64,000 nt of DNA from positions 434,001 to 498,000 of the forward strand of contig NZ_FNPB01000001.1 in NCBI RefSeq assembly GCF_900107195.1, written 5' to 3'. This document shows positions 1 to 7,893 of this stretch, piece after piece (position 1 is the stretch's first letter; the number at the start of each line of letters is the position of its first letter). A program made the position numbers and the translations under genes. Origin of the DNA: Halobellus clavatus. Lineage in GTDB: Archaea > Halobacteriota > Halobacteria > Halobacteriales > Haloferacaceae. The notes under the pieces are model-generated. The model searched no databases. It was not told the origin of the DNA and saw only the letters and a list, made by a program, of their open reading frames with translations.

Positions 1-216
1 GCGGGGCCAGCGTGCACAGTTGCGGCGCCAGCTCGGATCGAATCCGACGGTCGTCGATCCCACCGCCGGCATCGGGTTTCAGTAGTTCAGGTGGCGGACG
101 GGCAGTCGCGGAACGCGCCACGGCGCTGAGAGGCGTCGCCGTCCGAACCGGTGCCTCCGTCGCGACGAGGCCGCGTTCAGGCCGGTCCAGCCTCGGAACC
201 CGCCCCCTGCCGCCGG
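1..216. other. Left edge, no supported gene
   Basis: I see no convincing coding frame here. Open frames on the plus strand have Arg/Ser-rich translations unlike haloarchaeal proteins and look like shadows of GC-rich DNA. The stretch lies downstream of the minus-strand Rieske gene and could hold its terminator or the end of a gene lying mostly outside the window. Confidence 0.4.
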
Positions 217-627
217 TCAGAAGTCGATCCGGCTACCCGAGGAGAGGTCGCGCTCCGCCGAGAGGCCCGGCTCGGCGCTGTCCCAGTCGTCGTCGGTGAG
301 GTACACCGCCCCGTCTTCGACGGTCACCTCGAAGGTATCGAGGACGGCCCCTTCGCAAGGCCCGAAGTTGCAGCGGCCGCCGGTCTTCTCGAACGTCGCA
401 CCGTGTTTCCCGCAGACGAGTTCGCCGTTTCTGACGAGCGCACCCGACCCTTTGTCGAAGCGGACGTCCCGCCAGTGTGGGCAGTAGTTCGTGTACGCGA
501 CGACCGCGCCGTCGTCGTCTCGCGTGAGAATCCCTTCGGTGGTCTCGAACCCCCGCTCGGCGGTGAACACGAACGTCTCGTCGGCGGCGACTGCATCGGC
601 GGCGGCGATACGTCGATCCTCGTCCAT
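217..627 (-). CDS. Rieske [2Fe-2S] ferredoxin-like protein
   Basis: A 136-residue stand-alone Rieske domain. The cluster-binding boxes are C49-P-H51 and C72-G-K-H75, followed by a Gly/Cys segment (GGRCNFGPCEG), the classical C-x-H ... C-x2-H arrangement. There is no signal peptide or membrane anchor, so it should be a soluble cytoplasmic electron carrier like the small ferredoxins of Rieske oxygenase or nitrite-reductase systems. No oxygenase or reductase partner is adjacent, so its redox partner is unknown. The rest of the protein is acidic, typical of halophiles. Confidence 0.85.
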   Translation of the reverse strand: MDEDRRIAAADAVAADETFVFTAERGFETTEGILTRDDDGAVVAYTNYCPHWRDVRFDKGSGALVRNGELVCGKHGATFEKTGGRCNFGPCEGAVLDTFEVTVEDGAVYLTDDDWDSAEPGLSAERDLSSGSRIDF

Positions 628-709
628 ATCGGCGCTGAGGACCAGTGCGGTTCAAGCGTAACGGTTCGAGCCGGACGCCACGGGCAGGTCTCGGTCCCTC
701 GTTCCCGAT

Positions 710-1642
710 TCAGGCGGTGTCGTCCTCGTCCGCGGCTCCGGCCCGCTCGCCGTCGTCGGAGAGCCGTTCGCCGTCGTAGAACTCGCGTTCGACACGTGCG
801 TCGTAGACGCGCTGAAACAGCGTCGTGAGCGGACCGCCCCCGACGTCGATCCCGTCGACGCTTTCCACGGGACGGACCTCCCAGGTCGTGTTCGTGACGA
901 ACGCCTCTTCTGCGCCCCGGAGGTCGTCCAGCGTGAACGAGCCCTCGTTGACCGGAATCCCCTCCTCGCCGGCGATGTCGATGACCTCCTCGCGAGTGAT
1001 TCCCGGAAGGACGGGGCCGTCGAGACTCGGGGTACAGAGTGCCTCGCCGTCGACGAAGAAGAGGTTGCTCGTCGCGCCCTCGGCGAGGTGCCCGTCGCCG
1101 TCGAGCATCACTGCCTCGTCGGCGTCGGAGACCCGGAGTTCGAGACGGGCGAGGATCCCGTTGAGGTAGTTGTGCGTCTTCGCGCGAGACGGGAGCGCGG
1201 CGTCGGGAATCCGGCGCGTCTTCACCGTCTGGAGCGTCGCCGGGGCGTCCCAGATCGGGTCGGCCGCGACGCCGCCGCGCGGAAGCGGTTTCACCTGGAT
1301 CACGACAGTCGGATCGACGTCGGTCCCCGGCGTGAGTTTGCCCGGCTGGACGCCGCGCGTGATCGAGAGTTTCACGTAGGCGTCCCGGAGGTCGTTCGCG
1401 CGGAGCGTCTCCGCGATCCGCCGCTGTAACTCGTCGTGCGTGAGCCCGTGATCGAGCGAAATCGCCGCTGCGGAGTTGGCGAGGCGCTCGGCGTGGGCCG
1501 CCCAGCGGAATACCTCGCCGCCGTACGCCCGGAGCGTCTCGAAGACCGCGTCGCCGTACATAAATCCCCGATCACGGACGCTCACGGTCGCCTCGTCGAC
1601 GGGGACGAGGTCGCCGTCGACGTGGTACTGACGGTCGGACAT
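710..1642 (-). CDS. pabC: Class IV PLP aminotransferase, probable aminodeoxychorismate lyase
   Basis: A 310-residue fold-type IV PLP enzyme. The N-terminal motif RGFMYGDAVFETLRAY (about 25-40), the PLP lysine K155 in PSRAKTHNYLNG and the EGATSNLFF motif (E188) match the branched-chain aminotransferase/PabC family. Family members either transaminate branched-chain or D-amino acids or release pyruvate from aminodeoxychorismate to make p-aminobenzoate. The PabC assignment rests on its similarity to the protein usually paired with PabAB in haloarchaea and on the nearby pterin gene mptD. PabA and PabB are not in the window, so a BCAT-like role cannot be excluded. It lies 18 bases after the HhH gene on the same strand. 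Confidence 0.75.
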   Translation of the reverse strand: MSDRQYHVDGDLVPVDEATVSVRDRGFMYGDAVFETLRAYGGEVFRWAAHAERLANSAAAISLDHGLTHDELQRRIAETLRANDLRDAYVKLSITRGVQPGKLTPGTDVDPTVVIQVKPLPRGGVAADPIWDAPATLQTVKTRRIPDAALPSRAKTHNYLNGILARLELRVSDADEAVMLDGDGHLAEGATSNLFFVDGEALCTPSLDGPVLPGITREEVIDIAGEEGIPVNEGSFTLDDLRGAEEAFVTNTTWEVRPVESVDGIDVGGGPLTTLFQRVYDARVEREFYDGERLSDDGERAGAADEDDTA

Positions 1643-1660
1643 ATGGTGGAAACCGTGGCC

Positions 1661-2425
1661 TCAGGACTGCTCGTTCGCGCGCTCGATCCAGGTCCCGACG
1701 CGCGACTCTGAGACGTTGATTCCCTCGGAGACGTCGGCGGCGTCGGCGGCCGCCAGGTCGGCGACCGTCTCGATGCCGATGCCCGCGAGGCGTTCGCCGT
1801 AGGCCGGACCGATTCCCTTGACCGTCTCGACGGACTCGGAGCCGGGGCCCTCAGCGGATTCGTCGGACTCGTCGGCGGCTTCGTCTGTTTCGGGAGCCTC
1901 CGGTTGCGCGACGGTCTCGCCGGGCTCTTTCCCGGTTTCCTCGTCGACGAGCGTCTCCGTCGATGCCGACGCGTCGCTTCCGGCGGCGACCGCGTCGTCT
2001 CTCGTCTCGGCGTCGTCGGCATCGTCGGCGTCGGGGATGTCGTCGACGCTCTCGTCGCCCTCGTCGGCGGTCTCGACGACCTCAGCCGGCTCTTTCCCGG
2101 CTTCCTCGTCGACGAGCGTCTCCGAGGAGGCCGACGCGTCGCTCCCGGCGGCGGCCGCGTCGTCGGACGCCGCGGAATCGGCTGACACTGCGGCGTCGTC
2201 CGATGCCGTCGTCTCGGAATCGCCGACAGCAGCGTCGTCGGTGCCTTTGACGGCCGCCTCGGTCGAGGCGTCGGCCGCCGAGCGGTCCGTGTCGACGTCC
2301 GATTCACGCTCGACGGATACGGTTCCCGTCGACTGGGAGCCGGCCGCAGCGGAGGATTCCGACTGGTCGGTCCCGCCGCCAATCAGCGATCGCAACGACG
2401 ACAGAATCGTGTCGAGGATACTCAT
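1661..2425 (-). CDS. Acidic low-complexity protein with C-terminal helix-hairpin-helix
   Basis: A 254-residue protein. The first ~195 residues are Ala/Asp/Glu/Ser-rich and disordered-looking. They contain two near-identical copies of a ~25-residue block centred on GSDASAS-ETLVDEE-GKEP (about 90-118 and 146-174). The C-terminal ~55 residues form a helix-hairpin-helix domain (VKGIGPAYGERLAGIG and EGINVSESRVGTWIERA), as in DNA-binding or protein-docking modules of the Rad51/PolX kind. It is probably co-transcribed with the downstream class IV aminotransferase. Function is unknown; the HhH suggests nucleic-acid contact, with the acidic tail as a spacer. Confidence 0.8.
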   Translation of the reverse strand: MSILDTILSSLRSLIGGGTDQSESSAAAGSQSTGTVSVERESDVDTDRSAADASTEAAVKGTDDAAVGDSETTASDDAAVSADSAASDDAAAAGSDASASSETLVDEEAGKEPAEVVETADEGDESVDDIPDADDADDAETRDDAVAAGSDASASTETLVDEETGKEPGETVAQPEAPETDEAADESDESAEGPGSESVETVKGIGPAYGERLAGIGIETVADLAAADAADVSEGINVSESRVGTWIERANEQS

Positions 2426-2562
2426 CGATTTGCGCGTACGGTCGTCGAATAGTTAAAAGCCCCTGCGTCGTCGGGTGAACGCACGCGCGATTCGAGGGTG
2501 CGACTGGTGCCGGAGGTGGCGTCGTGCCCCGCTCCGAGCGTGAACAGCGGGTCTGGGATCGC

Positions 2563-3015
2563 TTACGACTCCGCGTCGGCTTCCGCGGCGTCCGCGTCGG
2601 TCGGCGAATCGTCGTCCGCCGCGTCGGCGGCGTCCTGGAGTTGGCTCCGGAGTTGGGGCATCGTCCCGGTGAGGTCGCCGACGAGGTCGCCGGCCTCCTC
2701 GATCGAACCGAGCAGCGCCTCGACCGATTCGAGTCGGGCTTCCAGCGACTCCGGATCGTCGAACGCCTCGGCACGCTGGCCGACGATGAACGTCTTTTTC
2801 GCCTGGCGGAGGTGTTCGGCCGCGTCGCCGACGTCGAGGGTCGATTTGAGCGCGTTGAGGACGCCGAGGACGTTGTCCGCGTCGGCGTCCCACACGTCGT
2901 CGGGATCTGGGAGCGCGGCTTCGGCGTCCTCGAGGTGGGCCTCCACCTCTTCGCGCATCTCCGCGGCGGCCTCGCCGAACAGGTCGTCGTCCGCGAGCGT
3001 GCTCTGACTGCTCAT
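2563..3015 (-). CDS. Conserved haloarchaeal protein, DUF5790-type
   Basis: A 150-residue, very acidic, largely helical protein beginning MSSQSTLADDDLFGEAA. It has repeated amphipathic helices, a basic spot (HLRQAKKTFIVGQRAE) and an acidic low-complexity tail. It looks like the haloarchaeal family I know as DUF5790, whose function is not established. No signal peptide, membrane segment or metal-binding motif is visible. It sits alone between the HhH gene and mptD on the same strand. A coiled-coil or scaffold role would fit its composition, but that is speculation. Confidence 0.7.
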   Translation of the reverse strand: MSSQSTLADDDLFGEAAAEMREEVEAHLEDAEAALPDPDDVWDADADNVLGVLNALKSTLDVGDAAEHLRQAKKTFIVGQRAEAFDDPESLEARLESVEALLGSIEEAGDLVGDLTGTMPQLRSQLQDAADAADDDSPTDADAAEADAES

Positions 3016-3096
3016 ACAACTTGATTCGGAGGCAGAGGGGTTAAAAACACGCCCGAAAGTGAAAGTGAAATTCCCGCGAGACCGACGGGTCGGTCC

Positions 3097-3441
3097 TCAC
3101 TCCTCGACGGTGAGGAGTTTCATCAACGGGTAGTCGTCCTCCATCTCCATCGCCGTCCGGACGGTCACGCCCGCGTACTGGATGCGCATCTCGACGTCCA
3201 GGAACCGACCCGTGAGTTCGGTGTAGTCCGCCGACTGTGCGGCGAGTTCGTCGGCGATCCGATCGGTCCGCACGTCGACCGTGACGTCGACGCAGTGGGG
3301 TTGGTTCTCGATCGCTTCCTCCATCGCCTGCCCCAGGCTCTCGGCGCTGTCGGGGCTGACGGGCGTCCCCGCGAACTGGTGATAGAGCGATCCGAACTTG
3401 ATTCCGGCCTCGAAGCACGCGCGCTCGGCGTCAGTCGGCAT
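3097..3441 (-). CDS. mptD: Archaeal dihydroneopterin aldolase (MptD family)
   Basis: A 114-residue protein matching the small archaeal MptD family, known from Methanocaldococcus to cleave 7,8-dihydroneopterin to 6-hydroxymethyl-dihydropterin plus glycolaldehyde. Supporting features are the opening ERACFEAGIKFGSLYHQF, the conserved QPHCVDVTVDV strand region and a length typical of the family. In haloarchaea the pathway would feed pterin cofactor synthesis. The nearby class IV aminotransferase at 710-1642 (p-aminobenzoate) strengthens a pterin/folate neighbourhood. The ATG start is clear, and it is transcribed away from azf. Confidence 0.8.
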   Translation of the reverse strand: MPTDAERACFEAGIKFGSLYHQFAGTPVSPDSAESLGQAMEEAIENQPHCVDVTVDVRTDRIADELAAQSADYTELTGRFLDVEMRIQYAGVTVRTAMEMEDDYPLMKLLTVEE

Positions 3442-3575
3442 ACTCGTCTCTCGTCCGCAGTGCCAAAGGACGTTTCTGTCGAGGGATGCGCGGAGCGGCT
3501 CCGACTGCGTCGTGTTGTCGTACTGCAGGGACGAATCGGACGTTTCTTGGCCTCCCTGTGCGGAGAGTGGGCTGA

Positions 3576-4364
3576 ATGGACGAACCGGTTCTCCTGACGG
3601 GGGCGGTCGGACGGGTCGGGCAGGCCATCCTCCGGCACATCGGGACGGACTACGAGTGGCGGTTGCTGGACCGCGCGCCGATGTCGTCGTCGAAGCGCCC
3701 GGAGGGTATCGACGCGGACGACATCTACATCGGGGACGTCACCGACGCGGACGACGTCCGGGAGGCGATCGACGGCTGTCGGGCCGTGGTCCATCTGGCG
3801 GGCGACCCGCGTCCGGAAGCGCCCTGGGACAGCGTCCTCCAGAACAACATCGACGGGACGCAGACGATGTTCGAGGCCGCCGTCGAGGCGGGCGTCGAGA
3901 AGTTCGCGTTCGCCTCCTCGAACCACGCCGTCGGCGCGTACGAGACGGAGTCGCGGACCCCGGACCTGTACCGCCCCGACGACGATTACCGGCTCGACGG
4001 GACGGAGCCGCCGCGACCGACCAACCTCTACGGCGTGAGCAAGGCCACGGGCGAGGTACTCGGGCGATACTACCACGATCACCACGGCCTCTCGGTCGTG
4101 AACGTCCGGATCGGGAACCTCACCGAGGGTCACCCGCCGATCGACTACGAGCGCGGGCAGGCGATGTGGCTCTCGTATCGCGACTGCGCGCACCTCTTCG
4201 AGCGGTGTCTCCTGGCCGACTACGACTACGAGACGATCTACGGCATCTCCGACAACGACCGGAAGTACTACTCGATCGAGGGTGCGAGAGAGGCGCTCGG
4301 CTACGATCCCCAGGACAACTCCGCCGAGTGGGACGGCGACGACCACGTCGACGGCGAGCGGTGA
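3576..4364 (+). CDS. azf: NAD-dependent glucose-6-phosphate dehydrogenase Azf
   Basis: A 262-residue extended SDR protein that closely resembles the archaeal zwischenferment described in Haloferax volcanii, which oxidises glucose-6-phosphate with NAD in the oxidative pentose-phosphate route. It has a dinucleotide-binding TGAVGRVG at residues 8-15, the HLAGDPRPEAPWDS segment, SSNHAVGAYE, and the catalytic Y152-x3-K156 in LYGVSKATGE. The C-terminus ends with SDNDRKYYSIEGAREALGYDPQDN-like sequence that is characteristic of Azf. It is a single gene read divergently from mptD. Identity is confident; substrate preference within epimerase-like SDRs is by family resemblance. Confidence 0.88.
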   Translation: MDEPVLLTGAVGRVGQAILRHIGTDYEWRLLDRAPMSSSKRPEGIDADDIYIGDVTDADDVREAIDGCRAVVHLAGDPRPEAPWDSVLQNNIDGTQTMFEAAVEAGVEKFAFASSNHAVGAYETESRTPDLYRPDDDYRLDGTEPPRPTNLYGVSKATGEVLGRYYHDHHGLSVVNVRIGNLTEGHPPIDYERGQAMWLSYRDCAHLFERCLLADYDYETIYGISDNDRKYYSIEGAREALGYDPQDNSAEWDGDDHVDGER

Positions 4365-4418
4365 GGCGTCTGACGTGCGAGTGAGACTCGCCTGCGCCAC
4401 GAGGCGGCCGGAGTCAGG

Positions 4419-4715
4419 TCAGTACGTGGGGTCGTAGTCCGCGCACACCTCGGCGAGGAACGCCTCGTGGACCGTCGCCACGTGTTTGCTCGCGGTGCTC
4501 TCGGTTCGGCGCGTCTCGTAGATCCGCCGGACCTCTTCGATGTGCCCCAGGAGTCGGGCCTCCGAGACGGGGTAGGTGTTCAACAGGTGATCGAGCGCAG
4601 CGATGAGATAGCGGTCGTCCGGCGTCGCCGGCTCGTCACCATCGCTGCGGGCCGATTCGATGACCGCGCGCTCGAGGTCGACGAGGTCGTCTTCGAACGC
4701 CTCCGAGTAGTTCAC
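4419..4715 (-). CDS. Small conserved haloarchaeal protein of unknown function
   Basis: A 98-residue acidic, helix-rich protein with no recognisable domain. It starts at a GTG whose last two bases overlap the TGA stop of the upstream gene (4712-4996), a typical translationally coupled pair. No metal-binding cysteine pairs and no membrane segments are visible; it has a single Cys near the C-terminus. Conservation of the coupled pair would be the main evidence that both proteins act together. I do not recognise the family. Confidence 0.6.
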   Translation of the reverse strand: MNYSEAFEDDLVDLERAVIESARSDGDEPATPDDRYLIAALDHLLNTYPVSEARLLGHIEEVRRIYETRRTESTASKHVATVHEAFLAEVCADYDPTY

Positions 4716-4996
4716 GCGTCCCAGGCGTCGTGTCCTCGAATTTCCTCCCGTATGGCCTCGCAGTCGTCTTCCGACCGGAGTTCGAGCGCGTCGACGACCT
4801 GCGAGCGCGTCTGTCGATCGGCGACGCTCGTTCCGTCGGGCGTCTCGATGCGGAACGTGGGTGTCGAGGATCCGAGGAGATCCGAGCCGGACGATTCCGC
4901 CACGACGGTCGGAAGGGCCCGGTTCGTGGCGAGAACACGAACGAGTTCACTCCGACCCTCGTCGAGCGCGTCTTTGATGTCGTCTTGGATCACCAT
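4712..4996 (-). CDS. Small conserved protein of unknown function, coupled pair
   Basis: A 94-residue protein beginning MVIQDDIKDALDEGRSELVR. The frame stays open further upstream, but that extension overlaps the DUF309 gene and reads as unusual Ser/Thr/Asn-rich sequence, so I prefer the ATG at 4996. It has an alpha/beta appearance (LVRVLATNRALPTVV; PTFRIETPDG) and an acidic C-terminal helix. Its stop overlaps the GTG start of the next gene. Function unknown. Confidence 0.6.
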   Translation of the reverse strand: MVIQDDIKDALDEGRSELVRVLATNRALPTVVAESSGSDLLGSSTPTFRIETPDGTSVADRQTRSQVVDALELRSEDDCEAIREEIRGHDAWDA

Positions 4997-5048
4997 AGCC
5001 GACTGGACGTACGCAGCGGAATTCGTATCAGTGTTTTGTCCGCTGTGC

Positions 5049-5693
5049 TCACTCGAACAGGCCGTCGACGTCGCGCTCACGACTCCGCCGGCGCTCGACG
5101 TGCCTCGAGAGCCGATCGTAGACGACTGCCCGCCCGTCGCGGGTGTCGGCGAAGTCGAACAGCATCCCGACGAACCCGCGCGAGCGAGTCGCGGTTACCT
5201 CCGGTGGCGAGTCGTCGTCGCCGAGTTCGCCACGCGCGTACCGGATCGCGTCGTCGACGACCGTCGCATCGAAGGCCTCGTACTCCTCAGCGAGGAGTGT
5301 CGCGACCGATGCGAGCTGCTCGAACGACAGATCTGCCGGGGTGAGGGCGGCTCCGTCGTGCTGGAGCGAGAGCGGCCGGCGGCGCTCGGCGAATTCGGGG
5401 TCGGCCGCGAGACGGCGGAGGTGCGTCCGGACAGCGGCGACGTTCATCTCCCGATATCCGTCGTCGAGGGCCGAAAGGTACGCCGCGGCACTCGCGGCGA
5501 GTCGTCGTGCGCCGCTCCAGTTGCGCAGTCGGGCGTGATGCGTCGCGGCGGCGTACTGGATGAGGCCGTGGAGCAGGCGCTCGTCAGCCGTTCCGGATTC
5601 GAGCGCGAGCCACGGCTCCTCCCAGGCCTCGTGCGCGGCGCGGTGGTCGCCGGCGTTGAACGCGGCGGTGCCGATTCGGAGGGCGCCCTGCAC
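5049..5693 (-). CDS. DUF309 family protein
   Basis: A 214-residue protein whose N-terminal ~65 residues carry the DUF309 signature: helical AAFNAGDHRAAHEAWEEPW followed by LLHGLIQYAAATHHA. Small helical DUF309 proteins are widespread in bacteria and archaea, and their function is unproven. The C-terminal half (about 100-214) is an acidic helical extension ending in a basic patch (SRHVERRRSRERD). It is the first gene of a minus-strand run of three, with the coupled small pair downstream. Confidence 0.75.
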   Translation of the reverse strand: MQGALRIGTAAFNAGDHRAAHEAWEEPWLALESGTADERLLHGLIQYAAATHHARLRNWSGARRLAASAAAYLSALDDGYREMNVAAVRTHLRRLAADPEFAERRRPLSLQHDGAALTPADLSFEQLASVATLLAEEYEAFDATVVDDAIRYARGELGDDDSPPEVTATRSRGFVGMLFDFADTRDGRAVVYDRLSRHVERRRSRERDVDGLFE

Positions 5694-5829
5694 GGACGCT
5701 CGTCGGCGACGCGGAAGTAAATACCCGGCGTCCCGTCGGTGTGAGCGGTGACGGACTTATCCGCGTGCAGGCCCTCTATGCGGATGAACAGCCAATGACT
5801 GACCGTGCCCCCACCCCGCCCCAGAGACG

Positions 5830-6057
5830 ATGACCCGCTCGCACGTGACCTGCCTCGACTGCGGTACGGAGTTCGTCCGCCCGACCGGCTACCAGGGGAA
5901 CTACTGCCCCGAGTGCCACGAGGCGTGGGCCGCCGAGGCCGACGGCCGAGAGGACGCCGGACCGCGACGGCTCGGCGGCCGGACGAAACCGTCGGTTCGG
6001 CACCGCGACGACGCGGAGGCCGACGCTCCCCCGCGGTACGATGAGCGCGACGAGTGA
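5830..6057 (+). CDS. Small zinc-ribbon protein
   Basis: A 75-residue protein. Two CxxC knuckles, CLDCG (residues 8-12) and CPECH (26-30), are separated by a short loop containing FVRPTGYQGNY. This is a minimal zinc ribbon, followed by a disordered Arg/Asp-rich tail of about 40 residues. Such tiny CPxCG-type proteins are abundant in haloarchaea and some have regulatory phenotypes, but no function can be assigned from sequence. It is followed by a nine-T tract at 6086-6094. Confidence 0.7.
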   Translation: MTRSHVTCLDCGTEFVRPTGYQGNYCPECHEAWAAEADGREDAGPRRLGGRTKPSVRHRDDAEADAPPRYDERDE

Positions 6058-6085
6058 CGGTCTGGACGGCGAACTCACACACTGC

Positions 6086-6094
6086 TTTTTTTTT
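6086..6094 (+). terminator. Poly-T transcription terminator
   Basis: A run of nine T residues about 30 bases after the stop codon of the plus-strand zinc-ribbon gene. Short oligo-T tracts are the usual intrinsic termination signal in archaea, and such a run stands out in this GC-rich DNA. Confidence 0.6.
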
Positions 6095-6201
6095 GATGCT
6101 GAGCCGGTGCTGTGTCGAGCGTTGGGCTGCTCGGTGACTCGGTCGAGAGATCCCTTCCAGTCAGGATAGTGTTCGGGGCGACTGAGCGAACTGAGAGGCG
6201 A

Positions 6202-6648
6202 TCAGTCCTCAGACAGTCGTGCACGGGCGATAGCGGCTTCAGATACACGTGTCTCCGAGAGGACAGCCTCTCGTAGGTCCGCCCCGCTGAGATCAGCCCC
6301 GCGGAGATCCGCCCGCGAAAGGTCCGCACCGTACAGGTCTGCGTCCGAGAGGTCAGCACCACGAAGATCAGCCCCCGAGAGGTCAGTCCGACGCAGATTG
6401 AGCCCTGCTACGGTAATCCCAAAGAGGGTCGCTGCAGCGAGGTCGGCGTCCCGCAAGTCCGCCCGCGAGAGCTGAGCCTCGCGGAGGTCCGCTCCGGAGA
6501 GATCGGCGCGTTTCAGGTCCGCGTCCGAGAGCGTCGCACGGAACAGGTCGGCCTCGGAGAGGTCGGCGTCGCGGAGGTCAGCGTTGGGCCGGATAGCGTC
6601 GGCTGTAACCGCATCGTCGTTGGGGATACGGTACGGGCCATCGCTCAT
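6202..6648 (-). CDS. Pentapeptide-repeat protein
   Basis: A 148-residue protein composed almost entirely of tandem A(D/N)L-x-x pentapeptides, interrupted once by AAATLFGITVAGLNL near the middle. About 24 repeats would build a right-handed quadrilateral beta-helix. I start it at the ATG at 6648 (MSDGPYRIPNDDAV); an ATG three codons upstream at 6657 is also possible. Pentapeptide proteins include DNA mimics that protect gyrase (Qnr/MfpA) and many of unknown role. The strongly acidic faces here would suit DNA mimicry, but that is inference. No membrane or channel domain is attached. Confidence 0.8.
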   Translation of the reverse strand: MSDGPYRIPNDDAVTADAIRPNADLRDADLSEADLFRATLSDADLKRADLSGADLREAQLSRADLRDADLAAATLFGITVAGLNLRRTDLSGADLRGADLSDADLYGADLSRADLRGADLSGADLREAVLSETRVSEAAIARARLSED

Positions 6649-6657
6649 ACCCGGCAT

Positions 6658-6973
6658 TACGGTGGAACGAAGTAAGTATGCTCTCCCGCTTGTCGCCGCC
6701 GGAGACTCGGATCGTGGGTGGCTGGAGAGCCGTGATCGAGTCCTGACGGAGTCCACGCGAGCAGCGCGAGCGTGGGCCCGTCGAGACGTGAACGGAATGT
6801 GTGGACTGACTCGTCAGCAACGGCTGGCGAGTCAGTTCTCGAATGAAGTGAGCGTCCTGACGGAGATTTGAACTCACTCGCTCCTGCCAGTCGCTCGCTG
6901 CTCAAATCTCCTCTTTGGCGTTCTGCGAGACGTAGACTCCTCGCTGCGCTCGTCGTGTAGCGTCTCGCAGAAA
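6658..6973. other. Non-coding stretch with tRNA-Arg 3' end copies
   Basis: No gene is supported here. The stretch holds an exact 23-bp copy of the tRNA-Arg 3' end (6853-6875), a shorter 12-bp copy (6740-6751), an inverted repeat CTGACTCG/CGAGTCAG around 6808-6837, and a long-armed inverted repeat next to the tRNA (6921-6932 with 6961-6972, perfect 12-nt arms TTCTGCGAGACG/CGTCTCGCAGAA). This looks like the scar of past recombination at the tRNA gene. Confidence 0.6.
6853..6875 (-). repeat. Direct repeat of tRNA-Arg 3' end (att-like scar)
   Basis: These 23 bases are identical to 6974-6996, the last 23 bases of the tRNA-Arg gene including the discriminator position; bases on either side differ. 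Integrases that target tRNA genes leave exactly this kind of duplication. Only 98 bp separate the copies and no integrase is present, so any element has been lost. Confidence 0.65.
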
Positions 6974-7046
6974 CGTCCTGACGGAGATTTGAACTCCGGT
7001 CCCTGGCTCCGCAAGCCAAGAGGATAGTCCACTACCCTATCAGGAC
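6974..7046 (-). tRNA. tRNA-Arg (anticodon GCG)
   Basis: Read on the minus strand, the gene starts GTCCTGA and ends TCAGGAC plus discriminator G, a perfect 7-bp acceptor stem. The anticodon arm is TTGGC-TTGCGGA-GCCAG with anticodon GCG in the loop, decoding CGC/CGU arginine codons. The T arm contains GTTCAAATC. CCA is not encoded, consistent with the cca gene at 14106-15482. No intron is seen. Confidence 0.93.
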
Positions 7047-7185
7047 TCACTCTCCCGTACTGCGGGTTCACTTATCAGGGTTACGATGCGGACAGGCCGC
7101 GACACCGACACGCACGGGACCCGAAGCACAAGGGGGTGTTTGAGCCTCCGGTAGCGCTTTTTGTACGAGCGTCGTCGGCATACAT

Positions 7186-7674
7186 ATGCGCCGCCGAGCG
7201 GTCCTCACGGGCGTCGCCGTCGGACTCACCTCGATACTGGCCGGGTGTACCGGGAGTTCCGGCAGCGGGGCAGACGCGACAGACGCCCCGACGACGACCG
7301 ATACGACCGACGAGACGGACGAGACCGCGGGTCTCGTGAGCGGGAGCCTCATCCCGCGCGAGGAGTGCCCGAATCCCGGTGAGGCGACAGTCGATCTCGG
7401 AACCGGATCGGCCACGGTCCGTGGCTGTGTCGTCGGCAAGAACGGGTGCACGGTCCCGCGGTTGCGGGACGTGACCCTCGATGCCGAAACCGACGTGGCG
7501 ACCGTCACCGTGGCCAGCATCGAAGAGCGCGAGGATGACGAGGCCTGCACCGAGGCGCTCGTGAACCTCGGTTACCAGGCCCGAGTCGACACCGGGGGCG
7601 CGACACTGACTGGACTCGAAGTCGTCCACGACGACGTGGAGGGGCGACGCGTCGTCGTAGACGTGACGCGGTGA
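7186..7674 (+). CDS. Secreted lipoprotein of unknown function
   Basis: A 162-residue protein starting MRRRAVLTGVAVGLTSILAGC: a twin-arginine-like N-region, hydrophobic core and LAGC lipobox with C21 as the lipidation site. A Ser/Thr/Asp-rich linker follows to about residue 50, then a compact domain (about 55-162) with four cysteines (EECPNP, RGCVVG, NGCTVP, EACTEA) that could form two disulfides outside the cell. Haloarchaeal lipoproteins with this layout are often Tat exported. The domain is not recognised, and the gene appears to be transcribed alone. Confidence 0.75.
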   Translation: MRRRAVLTGVAVGLTSILAGCTGSSGSGADATDAPTTTDTTDETDETAGLVSGSLIPREECPNPGEATVDLGTGSATVRGCVVGKNGCTVPRLRDVTLDAETDVATVTVASIEEREDDEACTEALVNLGYQARVDTGGATLTGLEVVHDDVEGRRVVVDVTR

Positions 7675-7805
7675 CTGGAAGCCGGAGGTTCATATCCGAG
7701 GACGGGACCACAGCCGTCGTGTCTCGACGACGAACTGAGGGCCGAACCGCCGGACAGCGGGGTGAGACCGCCCGTATCGTAGACAGCGCGACCAGCGACA
7801 AGACA

Positions 7806-7893
7806 ACGCTTAAGCGGCGGCCTGCCTTGGCTGTGGATATGCCTGTGGCCGTATTCGCTCGACCCGCCGGGTTCTCATTCGCACCCGCGGGTC
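7806..7893 (+). promoter_or_regulatory. rpa2 promoter and structured leader
   Basis: A TATA-like GCTTAAGC is centred near 7811, 28 bases before an ATG at 7839, the spacing of a leaderless transcript. Between that ATG and the rpa2 start lies a GC-rich inverted repeat, GACCCGCCGGGT (7861-7872) with ACCCGCGGGTC (7883-7893), pairing with one bulged base. The hairpin sits inside the leader ORF and could control rpa2 translation or transcription. Confidence 0.5.

Noticed and set aside
151-828. Long plus-strand open frame over the Rieske gene
   Set aside because: It is antisense to a clear Rieske protein; the translation is Arg/Pro-rich and has no domain.
1661-2425. CRISPR-like or tandem DNA repeat in GTC-rich acidic region
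   Set aside because: The repetition reflects codons for Asp/Glu/Ala/Ser in a low-complexity protein; no direct-repeat/spacer array is present anywhere in the window.
3165-4400. 411-codon minus-strand frame across azf
   Set aside because: It is antisense to azf and out of frame with mptD; such frames are common in GC-rich haloarchaeal DNA.
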